Positions 14,677 through 22,309 of a DNA stretch of 27,915 bases are shown here, in pieces. The stretch is from a virus. The notes beneath the pieces were generated by a model. That model saw nothing but the letters and a program-made list of their open reading frames with translations, did not search any database and was not told the DNA's origin. Location: the IMG/VR virus record IMGVR_UViG_3300003885_000041, positions 1-27,915 of that record; one strand, 5' to 3'. Position numbers and translations under genes: made by a program. Position 1 is the stretch's first letter. The number at the start of each line of letters is the position of its first letter.

Positions 14677-16191
14677 TTATAGGGATAGCTTGCCGACCTT
14701 GGCGAACAAGTCCATGCGATTAACTGAAAAGGCACTCTCTGAGTTGAGCACCTTAAACCCGACTTTAACTACCCTACCGCTACGCGATGTGTTCTGCGTC
14801 CTGCTTATAATAGAGATGGCCGCGCCGTATGTGCCAACACCGTACTGATCAATGCCGTACTGTGCCGTAGTCTGGGGGTTCGGCATAGTCACGGTAGCAG
14901 AGTTGAATAGGGTGCCGTAGTCGACGGCCCACTTGTATTGCACGGTGGCCCCATTACCTCCCACGAAGGTCATATGTAGTTTCTTGAGGTACTTAGTCAG
15001 GGGTCCAGCCCCTTTTGCTACCTGCTCGAAGTCCAACCAGCCAGATTCAAAGTCCCCCACTACTGAGGTACCTCCAGTCCCATTCAGTGCCACATTGTCC
15101 TTTATGCCCGTGTACGAATATACTACTGCGCCCCTTGCCAATAGCATGCCATTGTTATTGTTGTACGCTGGCGCATTCAGAGCCACGTCCCATTCAGTCA
15201 CGCGAAGCGCCCCGTTCGATAGGGGGCGGCGGGTGTCAATAGCTAGGGTGGTGTCCGCCAAGGTCAGAATGTACAGCCCCAGCTTTGGACTGAACGCCGA
15301 CTTGACCCGTACGTCCGTGGAGGCTATGACCTGCTGTAAGATGTAGTCCCTGACTTGGGGTGCTGCATCTGTCACGGGGTTACTCTTTTCTTGAATCACT
15401 CGGGACAGAGTGCGCATCCCTTTACCAGAAAGATACAGTAAGTCCTTGCCCACGTTCTGTACAGTGTCCCTGTGCAGGCAACCAACACCGGCGATAGACT
15501 CGACCTTTGCGAAGTTGCTACTGCCCCCGAGCGGGTCTTCCGGGGACTGGTAAATGACAGTCTGGCTCTTGCCAAAGATCACCAAGTTACCATTGAACTC
15601 GGCTAGGGTTACAGCTTCATCCGTGCCTTTCTCCCAGGCAAAACGGAGGTCTATTGCTGTGCTGTACGCCGATGTGGGGTCAAGCACAGTTGCGTGGGTC
15701 TCGACTGTGGTGTCTGTGAGCATCCATAGGCGGCCGTACATGGACAGTATAGCCTTCGCATCAGGCGCACCGCCAACTGGGGCAAATGCGTCGCCTGAGT
15801 TGGGCTGCCTAAGCAGTACTGCCGAGTCCTTATGTATGACGTACACCTGATCGTTCACGGCTGCGAACTGTACGTTACCATCAGGCAGACCCGAGGAACG
15901 TACGTTCCACACACCCGCCACGAGCTCGTATATGTCTCCTGAAGCCACTGCGCAGTACTGCCGAATAGCACCGCCGCCCGTGATCATTGTCCAAGTAACT
16001 TCCGGGTCTGCCGGCAGCACTGTGTTTGATACTGAGCGGGTTCCCTTGCGTGTGGCAAGCCTCCCCTCCTCATCTATCACAAGATCCTGTACCTTAGTTG
16101 CCCACTCTGGGCCTAGCACCGTGTTCCGTCCCTCCCGGTTCAAGCCTGCGACGCCAGGCTGGTGGAACGGGAATGCTACTAGGGCCGCCAT
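14677..16191 (-). CDS. Tail tubular protein B / nozzle (T7 gp12, P22 gp10-like)
   Basis: A 504-residue beta-rich protein with the hallmarks of the podoviral tail nozzle/stabilisation protein: the N-terminal FPFHQPGVAGLNREG region, the early VQDLVIDEEGRLATRKGTR strand pair, and repeated propeller-like blades (YVIHKDSAVLLRQPN, AILSMYGRLWMLTDTTVE, LAEFNGNLVIFGKSQTVIYQ, GKDLLYLSGKGMRTLSR). The C-terminus has IDQYGVGTYG and FKVLNSESAFSVNRMDLFAK strands. It lies one base after tail tubular A, the conserved gp11-gp12 order of T7-like phages. It forms the hexameric tail tube below the adaptor. Family assignment is strong from order and architecture. Confidence 0.88.
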   Translation of the reverse strand: MAALVAFPFHQPGVAGLNREGRNTVLGPEWATKVQDLVIDEEGRLATRKGTRSVSNTVLPADPEVTWTMITGGGAIRQYCAVASGDIYELVAGVWNVRSSGLPDGNVQFAAVNDQVYVIHKDSAVLLRQPNSGDAFAPVGGAPDAKAILSMYGRLWMLTDTTVETHATVLDPTSAYSTAIDLRFAWEKGTDEAVTLAEFNGNLVIFGKSQTVIYQSPEDPLGGSSNFAKVESIAGVGCLHRDTVQNVGKDLLYLSGKGMRTLSRVIQEKSNPVTDAAPQVRDYILQQVIASTDVRVKSAFSPKLGLYILTLADTTLAIDTRRPLSNGALRVTEWDVALNAPAYNNNNGMLLARGAVVYSYTGIKDNVALNGTGGTSVVGDFESGWLDFEQVAKGAGPLTKYLKKLHMTFVGGNGATVQYKWAVDYGTLFNSATVTMPNPQTTAQYGIDQYGVGTYGAAISIISRTQNTSRSGRVVKVGFKVLNSESAFSVNRMDLFAKVGKLSL

Positions 16192-16192
16192 G

Positions 16193-16843
16193 TCACACTA
16201 CCTCCCAGATGTTCTCATCCGGGTAGTTGGTACGGTCATAGGCAATAGCGTCGGACAGGGCATTAGCGAAGGCTGTCTCCAGGACATTGAGACTTGCACC
16301 TTGATCATCGCCGCGTTCGTCGACGGCCAGTACCACGGCACGAAGCACGACGGGAAGCTCCGGCACAGGGCTCGTATCACCATCTGCTGAGAACACAGAC
16401 TTGATCTTCATGTTGAAGTTCACGTTGTACACGCCGTCCGGAACGGGGTAGAAGTTCACTACTGGGTCGCCGTTCTGGTCCTGCCCGTTGACGTCGTACC
16501 AGAGGGGATGCCCCGCGTTTACATCATTATTGAGGAGCTGGTGATTCATCCAGTTGTACGACGGTGCTCTCCGCAAGTCATAGTCCTCAGTGTCCTCGTG
16601 GACGCCTAAGATGTTAAATGACTCCCCGGCGCCTGTGAGGGTGTAGCTGAAGTTGCCAGCAGTTGTTGGTACCTGTATGGTGGTGCGTAGCTGTATCCAG
16701 TCTGTAGCGTTCTCGACCTCACTCAGTGCCTGCTGTACGAACTCCCCTATTAGCAGGGCGTACGGGGACTGGGCGACGGAGAGTACTGTCTCTTCCCGGA
16801 GGCGAATGAGGACTTTATTTACTAATTGTAGGTACGTGGTCAT
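16193..16843 (-). CDS. Tail tubular protein A / head-tail adaptor (T7 gp11-like)
   Basis: A 216-residue adaptor that joins the portal to the nozzle. Typical features are the N-terminal helices (YLQLVNKVLIRLREE, IGEFVQQALSEVENATDW), the WIQLRTTIQVPTTAG beta-strand, the PSYNWMNHQLLNN region, VNFYPVPDGVYNVNF strands and a C-terminal helix (LNVLETAFANALSDAIAYDR). Length and order match gp11-type adaptors. A GGGAGAG ribosome site precedes the ATG. It sits directly before tail tubular B. Confidence is high on context and pattern. Confidence 0.88.
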   Translation of the reverse strand: MTTYLQLVNKVLIRLREETVLSVAQSPYALLIGEFVQQALSEVENATDWIQLRTTIQVPTTAGNFSYTLTGAGESFNILGVHEDTEDYDLRRAPSYNWMNHQLLNNDVNAGHPLWYDVNGQDQNGDPVVNFYPVPDGVYNVNFNMKIKSVFSADGDTSPVPELPVVLRAVVLAVDERGDDQGASLNVLETAFANALSDAIAYDRTNYPDENIWEVV

Positions 16844-16857
16844 ATACTCTCCCTGGA

Positions 16858-17619
16858 TTAACTAGTGGCCGTGAAGAAAACTACGGAGTATATCCCCACA
16901 CCGGCCCCGTCACACACGCCTATATCAATTGTGTTGGAGAATACCTCGGCTTGCGTGAATCTGTTAGGTACAAAGCCGGTGGACTTAATTTCAACTGCCA
17001 CGGCAAAAGTACTACCAATGCCTAAATTGTGTGTTATCCGTACTCGTCCCGTACTGATAGGCGCGGCCGTCCATCCCGGGGGCAGGAAGAATACACTACC
17101 GCTAGTATCCACCGCTCCGGCGAACGAGTCATGGCTAAGGAGTATGCCTCCCCAGGTGGAGCCGTCATAGACACGCATTTCAGGTATTGCTGTGTTGAAA
17201 TATAGTGCCCCAGTCTGTAGGGCATTCCCGTCGTTATCTAGGGTAGGGTCACTGGCTTTGGCCCCGAGATACAAGTCTGTGAACTCATCTAGGGCTGCCT
17301 CAGCAGCCAGCTGCGCCACGCTTGCCGCGCTGGCGGAATTACCTGCATTCGTCTCGCTCGTCGCAGCATTGGATGCCGACGTAGCTGCTGCACCGTCCGA
17401 GGCTGCGGCGTTGGTTTCAGACGTTGCCGCATTACCGGCACTCGTCGCTGCGTTAGTCTCCGACGTGGCCGCATTGGCCTCGGAGGTGGAGGCCGCCAGT
17501 TCTGACGCTTGCGCGCCCACCTCCGCTAGCTCTGCCCCGGCAACGGCTTGGGCAAGGTTCTCCACTGATGGGAAGTTGTCCCCCGCGCTAGGCGTGCCTG
17601 CTCCTCTAAATGTTCCCAT
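16858..17619 (-). CDS. Tail-fibre-like protein with heptad Ala/Ser/Thr/Asn repeats
   Basis: A 253-residue fibre-like protein. Residues 43-98 consist of eight seven-residue repeats, mostly AATSETN variants, of the kind that form a triple-stranded coiled stalk in phage fibres. Next comes a motif widespread in phage tail-fibre N-terminal regions: DLYLGAKASDPTLDNDGNAL, QTGALYFNTA, MRVYDGSTWGG. The C-terminal 100 residues are beta-rich (RVRITHNLGIGSTFAVAVEI) and probably form the head. It may be a short fibre or an adaptor carrying another fibre. TAGGAG lies six bases before the ATG. The assignment as fibre-type is secure; receptor specificity is unknown. Confidence 0.82.
   Translation of the reverse strand: MGTFRGAGTPSAGDNFPSVENLAQAVAGAELAEVGAQASELAASTSEANAATSETNAATSAGNAATSETNAAASDGAAATSASNAATSETNAGNSASAASVAQLAAEAALDEFTDLYLGAKASDPTLDNDGNALQTGALYFNTAIPEMRVYDGSTWGGILLSHDSFAGAVDTSGSVFFLPPGWTAAPISTGRVRITHNLGIGSTFAVAVEIKSTGFVPNRFTQAEVFSNTIDIGVCDGAGVGIYSVVFFTATS
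17326..17493 (-). repeat. 21-base-period coding repeat (eight heptads)
   Basis: Eight imperfect heptad units encoding residues 43-98 of the fibre-like protein. The units are ASTSEAN, AATSETN, AATSAGN, AATSETN, AAASDGA, AATSASN, AATSETN and AGNSASA. Such arrays can lengthen or shorten by recombination. Confidence 0.85.
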
Positions 17620-17639
17620 TGTGCACTCCTACTGTCTAA

Positions 17640-17828
17640 TTACTTAAAGTGACTAAGCGCAAGTTTAATGCCCACGCCCGTAGCGGCCACGACCATTACT
17701 ATACCGCCCCACATACCACGATACTTGGTTAATGACTCGTTCATTTCTTTGACAGTCAATGTCAGTTCCTGTATGTCGCCACGCACGTGGCCCATTTCGT
17801 TCTCCAGTACTGCTATGCGCTGCTCCAT
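17640..17828 (-). CDS. Small coiled-coil protein with C-terminal transmembrane helix (XhlA-like)
   Basis: A 62-residue protein. Residues 1-36 form a heptad-like coiled coil (QRIAVLENEMGHVRGDIQEL, TLTVKEMNESL), followed by a linker (TKYRGMWGG) and one transmembrane helix (about 44-60, IVMVVAATGVGIKLALS). This plan is that of XhlA/hemolysin-type phage proteins, some of which help holins. It is the first gene after the strong terminator that follows the capsid gene, so its expression depends on read-through or another promoter. Its position between capsid and tail genes is unusual for a lysis gene. The function is inferred from topology. Confidence 0.7.
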   Translation of the reverse strand: MEQRIAVLENEMGHVRGDIQELTLTVKEMNESLTKYRGMWGGIVMVVAATGVGIKLALSHFK

Positions 17829-17847
17829 CTTCCTTTTCCCTCATGCA

Positions 17848-17877
17848 TAAAAAGGAGGCAGCCCCCGAAGGGGCCGC
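17848..17877 (-). terminator. Rho-independent terminator after the major capsid gene
   Basis: On the minus strand GCGGCCCC pairs with GGGGCTGC (one G-U pair) around a TTCG tetraloop, followed by CCTCC and a run of five T (17849-17853). It lies 26 bases past the capsid stop. T7 has its major terminator (T-phi) at the same place. Partial read-through would make capsid protein more abundant than tail and ejection proteins. Confidence 0.85.
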
Positions 17878-17902
17878 ACTCAAAGGACGTAAGGGACTAG
17901 TC

Positions 17903-18853
17903 TTACGCCGGAACGATGATAGCTACGCCCGCCTCGTCTCGGTACTCCTTCACACCATAGATGGTATCAGCAGTGAACAGGTCACCCAGATACTCTTGCT
18001 GGTACTGGGACTGCGAGCGAATGCCCATCTGCTCGGCGTGAACCAGAGCGTCGCGGTGCATCAACATGCAAGGCTTGTAGCTGGTGGTGGTGTCCGTGGC
18101 GACCACAGTATCGAGGTTGGTAGTTACGTGGGTGGCTACACCATAAACTTCCCCGAATTGGCCGGTACGTACGCCAGCCTTCATCCCGTAGTCGGAACTA
18201 ACGAACCGATCAATACCCAGAAGGCTGTTCTTTTCCGAGGGCGGGATTGCCAGGATGCGCATATCCAGGGGCACGTCGTTGTCATCCAGAATCTGAATGG
18301 CACGGCGAAGGCCCAGGTCCGTAATGTTGGAGCCGTTGCCCGAGTTACCGTTCGCGGTTGGGTCCCAGACAGTGTTGCCATCAGAACCTACCACGGCGGT
18401 ACTATATGCGGTCGAGCCCTGAAAACCAGCAGCCAGTACAGCAAGAGAGGTATCCACACGCCTTGACAATGCGTAGCCCGCGTCGTCCGTGTAGAATGCC
18501 CGCTGCGAAGCCATACCCTGAATCTCGGTAATGTCTTCAATTAAGCGCGAGTACTCAAAGTGCTGGTCTACCAGAATGAGCAGCTCAGACACGGCGGGAG
18601 CATTCAGTGTAACCTGAGCCTGCGCCACCTTGAAGTTCGCTACGCCCCGAGAAGGCATAGGGATACGCAAGGTATCACCCTTCTTGCCCTTAAAGGAAAT
18701 CTTCTTGACGAGGTTTGCAAGTACTAAAGAGTTCTTGTACACTGCCTTTACTTCATCTGACCACAGCTCGGGGATAAAACCCGCAGTACCGAGGCCACCC
18801 TGGGTACCGGCTGCTACACCGGAACCCGTTTGGTGATTAACACCTAAAGTCAT
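17903..18853 (-). CDS. Major capsid protein (HK97 fold)
   Basis: A 316-residue capsid protein. Signs of the fold are the N-arm (VNHQTGSGVAAGTQGG, FIPELWSDEVKAVYKNSLVL), the E-loop region (KKGDTLRIPMPSRGVANFKV), the long spine-helix region (DAGYALSRRVDTSLAVLAAG), the P-domain strand MRILAIPPSEKNSLL and the A-domain (FGEVYGVATHVTTNL, GVKEYRDEAGVAIIVPA). It directly follows the scaffold gene. TAGGAG lies seven bases before the ATG, a strong ribosome site as expected for the most abundant virion protein. A strong terminator follows. No separate capsid protease with a recognisable Ser/His/Asp motif is evident nearby. Confidence 0.93.
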   Translation of the reverse strand: MTLGVNHQTGSGVAAGTQGGLGTAGFIPELWSDEVKAVYKNSLVLANLVKKISFKGKKGDTLRIPMPSRGVANFKVAQAQVTLNAPAVSELLILVDQHFEYSRLIEDITEIQGMASQRAFYTDDAGYALSRRVDTSLAVLAAGFQGSTAYSTAVVGSDGNTVWDPTANGNSGNGSNITDLGLRRAIQILDDNDVPLDMRILAIPPSEKNSLLGIDRFVSSDYGMKAGVRTGQFGEVYGVATHVTTNLDTVVATDTTTSYKPCMLMHRDALVHAEQMGIRSQSQYQQEYLGDLFTADTIYGVKEYRDEAGVAIIVPA

Positions 18854-18890
18854 AACAATCTCCTAAATCAATGATTACATAAATGTGGTA

Positions 18891-19754
18891 TTACTTGACC
18901 CGTCCCTCCCGGTATGCCAAGAGGATCTGCGGTTGCAGTCTCTCATATCTGTCAGGGTCGGTCATCTTGAGTTTCATCAGCTCACTTCGTAGGAGGTACT
19001 TCGTGCTTGTGCCCCCCGCGGTACTCGCCCCAGATGCCGGGGCTGCTACCCCATCAAGCGCCTTCTGGCGCTCGCCATTAGTGGCAGTGTTCTCCTCCGG
19101 GGTGCTCACTGGATGTACCTCCTTGAACGTACTGATGATCTCGCTAGCGGTGTCAAAGTCGTAGCCTGTGTCGGCCTTGTCCCATCGTGCCGCCCGCGTC
19201 GGGTGCGCTAAAATCCACTGTTGGAAGCGAGGGTCTGCAATAACCTTTTCCGCGTCGTCGTGTGTGGTTTTGAAGCGAGCTACCGCAGCGTCCATTGCAT
19301 CCTTCGCCCGGCCATCCCGCAGTTCCTTCATCTCAGGACTGTTTGCTACTGCATCGGCAATAACCTTGTCGGGATTCTCTAACAGATCATCTGAAGTGAT
19401 CTGGTCAGTAGATTGGGCGTTGTCTGCGCTGGTATTGTTCGAGAGTTGCGACTGCAGGATATCGTCTGTAATCCTACGGAGCTCTCCCAGTTCATTACCC
19501 CGGCGCCCGTGTTCCTTTTCGAGTTCCAGGTAAATGGCTGTGATTTCAGCTCGGTTCTTGTCCTTGAACTTCTGGGGAATTGTCGGATCGTCTCGGGCAG
19601 CAGTCCCGCTGCCCTCCGTATCCGTGCCCTCAGATGCACCCGCTTCAGCCGGTGCTGGTTCATCAGTTATCAGTGCATCAGCACCGTCTGCAAACAAGTC
19701 GATTACTTCTTCGTTCTCTTCGGTCGGCTCTACGCCTTCATTGATGTCGGTCAT
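18891..19754 (-). CDS. Scaffolding protein
   Basis: A 287-residue, highly acidic, helical protein acting as the internal scaffold for procapsid assembly. The first 60 residues are acidic (EGVEPTEENEEVIDLFADGA), the centre contains helices with RAEITAIYLELEKEHGRRGN and QQWILAHPTRAARWDKAD, and the C-terminus is short, basic and helical (MLKMTDPDRYERLQ-like, LLAYREGRVK), as needed to contact the capsid protein. The start at 19754 (MTDINEG) is chosen over an upstream in-frame ATG at 19913, whose extra 53 residues are Cys/basic-rich and overlap the zinc-ribbon gene. It lies directly before the capsid gene, the canonical order. Confidence 0.87.
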   Translation of the reverse strand: MTDINEGVEPTEENEEVIDLFADGADALITDEPAPAEAGASEGTDTEGSGTAARDDPTIPQKFKDKNRAEITAIYLELEKEHGRRGNELGELRRITDDILQSQLSNNTSADNAQSTDQITSDDLLENPDKVIADAVANSPEMKELRDGRAKDAMDAAVARFKTTHDDAEKVIADPRFQQWILAHPTRAARWDKADTGYDFDTASEIISTFKEVHPVSTPEENTATNGERQKALDGVAAPASGASTAGGTSTKYLLRSELMKLKMTDPDRYERLQPQILLAYREGRVK

Positions 19755-19785
19755 GTTACTATTCCCGCCTTTCGGTTGTAGGATT

Positions 19786-20034
19786 TCATTCGTTGTACCC
19801 TTCGTTCTTTTTGGCTGCCAGCTTAGCGCCACGCTCGTGGTCCTTGCCCCACTTGTCGTAAGCGGTAGGGAACCCAGCGGGATCATCACCCGGCAGTCTG
19901 AACATTGGGGCACATATTAAACGCTTTGCGTCGTGCGCACACCCTCGGCATTTCACCGTACGTGTGTTCGGCCCTAAGACAAAGCGCTCTTGCACGAGTG
20001 CACAGTGTGTACACTCGTAGTCGTACACTCGCAT
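19786..20034 (-). CDS. FmdB-like zinc-ribbon protein
   Basis: An 82-residue protein starting MRVYDYEC, with C8-x2-C11 and C29-x2-C32 making a zinc ribbon, then RLICAPMFRLPGDDPAG. This matches the FmdB/CxxC-CxxC family in outline (Y-Y-C--C start, two Cys pairs, a hydrophobic strand). The C-terminal half is basic and disordered (KDHERGAKLAAKKNEGYNE). Such small zinc proteins are found between portal and scaffold in several podoviruses; their function is unknown. The start overlaps the preceding stop by one base (TGATG), so it is translationally coupled. Confidence 0.78.
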   Translation of the reverse strand: MRVYDYECTHCALVQERFVLGPNTRTVKCRGCAHDAKRLICAPMFRLPGDDPAGFPTAYDKWGKDHERGAKLAAKKNEGYNE

Positions 20035-20315
20035 CAGGCCTCAAGCGGGTTCTGACTTTCATCATCATCCGGGCTTAGCAACTGATCGAGTGCCGATATA
20101 ACAGACGTTTCGGTACCAAGTACATAGTCATACACGGCGAGCTCCCCCTGGCACTTATACCAAGCGTCGCTCGTTGTGCATGTGTACGGGGCGTCCGTGA
20201 GTGTGGTGGTACGCATACCTTGCCACTCCTCCACGAGTAACTTAAACCCTGGTGTCCGGACCGTCTCCAGTATCTGTTCCAATTCCTGCTGTAACTGCTT
20301 GTCTGACTGCTGCAT
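20034..20315 (-). CDS. Hypothetical protein overlapping the portal C-terminus
   Basis: A 93-residue protein with an N-terminal helix (QLQQELEQILETVRTPGFKL), a middle with conserved-looking aromatics (EEWQGMRTTTLTDAPYTCTT, DAWYKCQGELAVYDYVLG) and an acidic C-terminus (SPDDDESQN). It starts 74 bases before the portal stop in another frame, preceded by a good GAGGA eight bases upstream, and is coupled to the zinc-ribbon gene. The overlap is unusually long for this tightly packed genome, but the ribosome site and coupling favour a real gene. It could be an assembly factor acting with the portal. No family is recognised. Confidence 0.7.
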   Translation of the reverse strand: MQQSDKQLQQELEQILETVRTPGFKLLVEEWQGMRTTTLTDAPYTCTTSDAWYKCQGELAVYDYVLGTETSVISALDQLLSPDDDESQNPLEA

Positions 20316-22308
20316 TCGCTAGTCCTCGTTCTGCATTAGTGTCCTGTTCCAGTTGCTCCAGCCATTGCGTGAGTTCATCTTTCTGCGAACCTATCGCCTG
20401 TGCTTCTGCCTTTGCCAGATTGAGAATTGCCTGACTCTCGTTCTTCGCCTCCTCCGACTCTGCGGTACGGGCGTCGTTCGCGGCCCGTGCAATCTCTGCT
20501 TGTGCCCGGATGTACTCTACCTGAATACGTGACTTCTCTGCCGTGATCTTCGCAACGACTTCCATGCGCTTGATCTCAATCAGTGGATCTTGTGGGGGTG
20601 GCGGTGGGTTGAGTACCTTCTCTAGTTCGATGTCTATGAACTCAAGCAACTGCTCTCTGTTCTTTAGGTCACTAGCCTCATATATGCTTCGCATGATCAG
20701 CCAGTACGCGGGTGAGCTCGGGTCCGTGGTCTGTAACATCATAGTGAACTGTTGCTGTTCAAGCTCGCGGGCCATTGTGCCTAGTACGCTTACGGCGCGG
20801 AATGTAGCGTCGTTCGCGGGGTACCGCATGGGGTCGAACTGCATATACAGGTTTGCAACCATCTTGACCATTGGGACGATAAACTCAGACTCAATGTTCC
20901 GGATAGTACGCTTACTGCGCTTCACGAAGGAACCAAGCTGGATGGACATTCCGCCCAGGGTCTCGTTCCTGTTGTTGGACTTCGTGGGTGCAGAGTTGTC
21001 TATACCGCCCGTGGACATCACCACCATACGCTCTAGTTCTGCGTTGTCCGTAAAGATGTTTGGGTCAATGTTGCCAAACTTAACGGGGCGGATTATCTCA
21101 TCTGGGTTACCATTCGTGATGACATTCCTACCGGGCGACACCGTGAAGCGGAAGCCCCGTGGCATACGTGACCCGTCAATCGCGGTCATCGGGTGCACGG
21201 TCAGAGCAAGGCCGTCCATGCGGGCACGGAGAGAGCCGTCCAGCGCCTTCTGGGAGTTGTACCCCTTCTCACAGACGCCGCGACCCCAGAACTGGTCGGG
21301 CACGATCTCATGCCGGTACGCTATAAATAGACGTTCCTTCAGTAGTGTAGTGTTCTCGTTGGCCTTGAGTAGAGTACCGCCATTACCGATCAATATGAAG
21401 GCTTCGACCAGTGTGTCATCGTCACTGTCTTCAGGAACGTCAAACAAGCTTTCAATCTCTTCCTCGGGAACCCCCGCGTTCTCTACGTCGAGTGCCCGCA
21501 GCAGCTTGGCTGGTACCTTGCCCCGGTAGTCGATTATATTAACATTGGCCGCATTGCTGTCGGGTGCTATATCCGACTCAATATCGTCCCGGGGGGCCTC
21601 ACTTCCAATCTCTCCTGGGAGGTACTTGCCAGTTGCCTGCATTTCCTTTATTAGATGAATGGGGGACGTGTACAAGTGGGCAGCACCAAGTCCTTCATTG
21701 AGCGTCTTTGCCGCGGTATCAATTACGAACGACTGGGGCTGTATGACACTGATACCAACGCGTACCTTCTGCTCCGTGTTGAGTGATGCCTGGCCCCCAG
21801 CGTCGGCCACAATCGACATTAGCTCCACGTCATTCACATCGAGCTTGCCAATACCCGTACCGTAGATGGAGCCATTAAGGAATATCTGGTTTAGGGTGTG
21901 CTCGAACTTCGCCTCGGCCATGTCCTCGCGCAGGTTAGAGCGCAGGAGTACCATGTCTTTGTCCTGCCCCTGGCGGGTGTCCTTTCCGTCATCAACTATA
22001 TCGAACAATGCTGACTGGTCCAGCACCGCGCTTTCAATCTCGCTGGTGACCGCCTCAACAGCCTGCTGAAGTGCTGGGGCAATGAGCCTAGACCGCTCGG
22101 ACTTGCGCTGCTTATCTGCCGCATCCCAGATCCCACGCCACAGCCTATAGTACTCTTCCCAGCGTTTGTCGTAGTTTGCTTTGCGGAAGTCTTCCCAGAC
22201 GCGTACTTTTCCTGTGACATACGTTACGATGTCCTTGCGCGCGTCTTCGCGCTGCCCCTCCGCCTCGGCAAGTGCCTTGTCTTCGGTTGCTTCTACGATG
22301 TGTGCCAT
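20242..22308 (-). CDS. Portal protein (P22/T7-like head-tail connector)
   Basis: A 688-residue portal that forms the dodecameric packaging and ejection channel. The N-terminal helical region (VWEDFRKANYDKRWEEYYRL, RSRLIAPALQQAVEAVTSEI) precedes the beta-rich wing (LNQIFLNGSIYGTGIGKLDV, VRVGISVIQPQSFVIDT). The stem/crown region follows (FIAYRHEIVPDQFWGRGVCE, GLALTVHPMTAIDGSRMPRG). A long C-terminal coiled coil is rich in Ala, Glu and Arg (EVVAKITAEKSRIQVEYIRA, AEIARAANDART), as in P22-type barrels. It lies one base after the terminase stop, so it is probably translated by coupling. Family assignment is secure. Confidence 0.92.
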   Translation of the reverse strand: MAHIVEATEDKALAEAEGQREDARKDIVTYVTGKVRVWEDFRKANYDKRWEEYYRLWRGIWDAADKQRKSERSRLIAPALQQAVEAVTSEIESAVLDQSALFDIVDDGKDTRQGQDKDMVLLRSNLREDMAEAKFEHTLNQIFLNGSIYGTGIGKLDVNDVELMSIVADAGGQASLNTEQKVRVGISVIQPQSFVIDTAAKTLNEGLGAAHLYTSPIHLIKEMQATGKYLPGEIGSEAPRDDIESDIAPDSNAANVNIIDYRGKVPAKLLRALDVENAGVPEEEIESLFDVPEDSDDDTLVEAFILIGNGGTLLKANENTTLLKERLFIAYRHEIVPDQFWGRGVCEKGYNSQKALDGSLRARMDGLALTVHPMTAIDGSRMPRGFRFTVSPGRNVITNGNPDEIIRPVKFGNIDPNIFTDNAELERMVVMSTGGIDNSAPTKSNNRNETLGGMSIQLGSFVKRSKRTIRNIESEFIVPMVKMVANLYMQFDPMRYPANDATFRAVSVLGTMARELEQQQFTMMLQTTDPSSPAYWLIMRSIYEASDLKNREQLLEFIDIELEKVLNPPPPPQDPLIEIKRMEVVAKITAEKSRIQVEYIRAQAEIARAANDARTAESEEAKNESQAILNLAKAEAQAIGSQKDELTQWLEQLEQDTNAERGLANAAVRQAVTAGIGTDTGDGPDTRV

Positions 22309-22309
22309 A

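Noticed and set aside
19755-19913. N-terminal extension of the scaffold protein to an upstream ATG
   Set aside because: The extra residues overlap the zinc-ribbon gene in another frame and look unlike the acidic scaffold; the ATG at 19754 gives a typical acidic start.
20543-21529. A 328-codon plus-strand open frame
   Set aside because: Antisense to the portal gene; Ser-rich with no motif, while the portal is clearly real.
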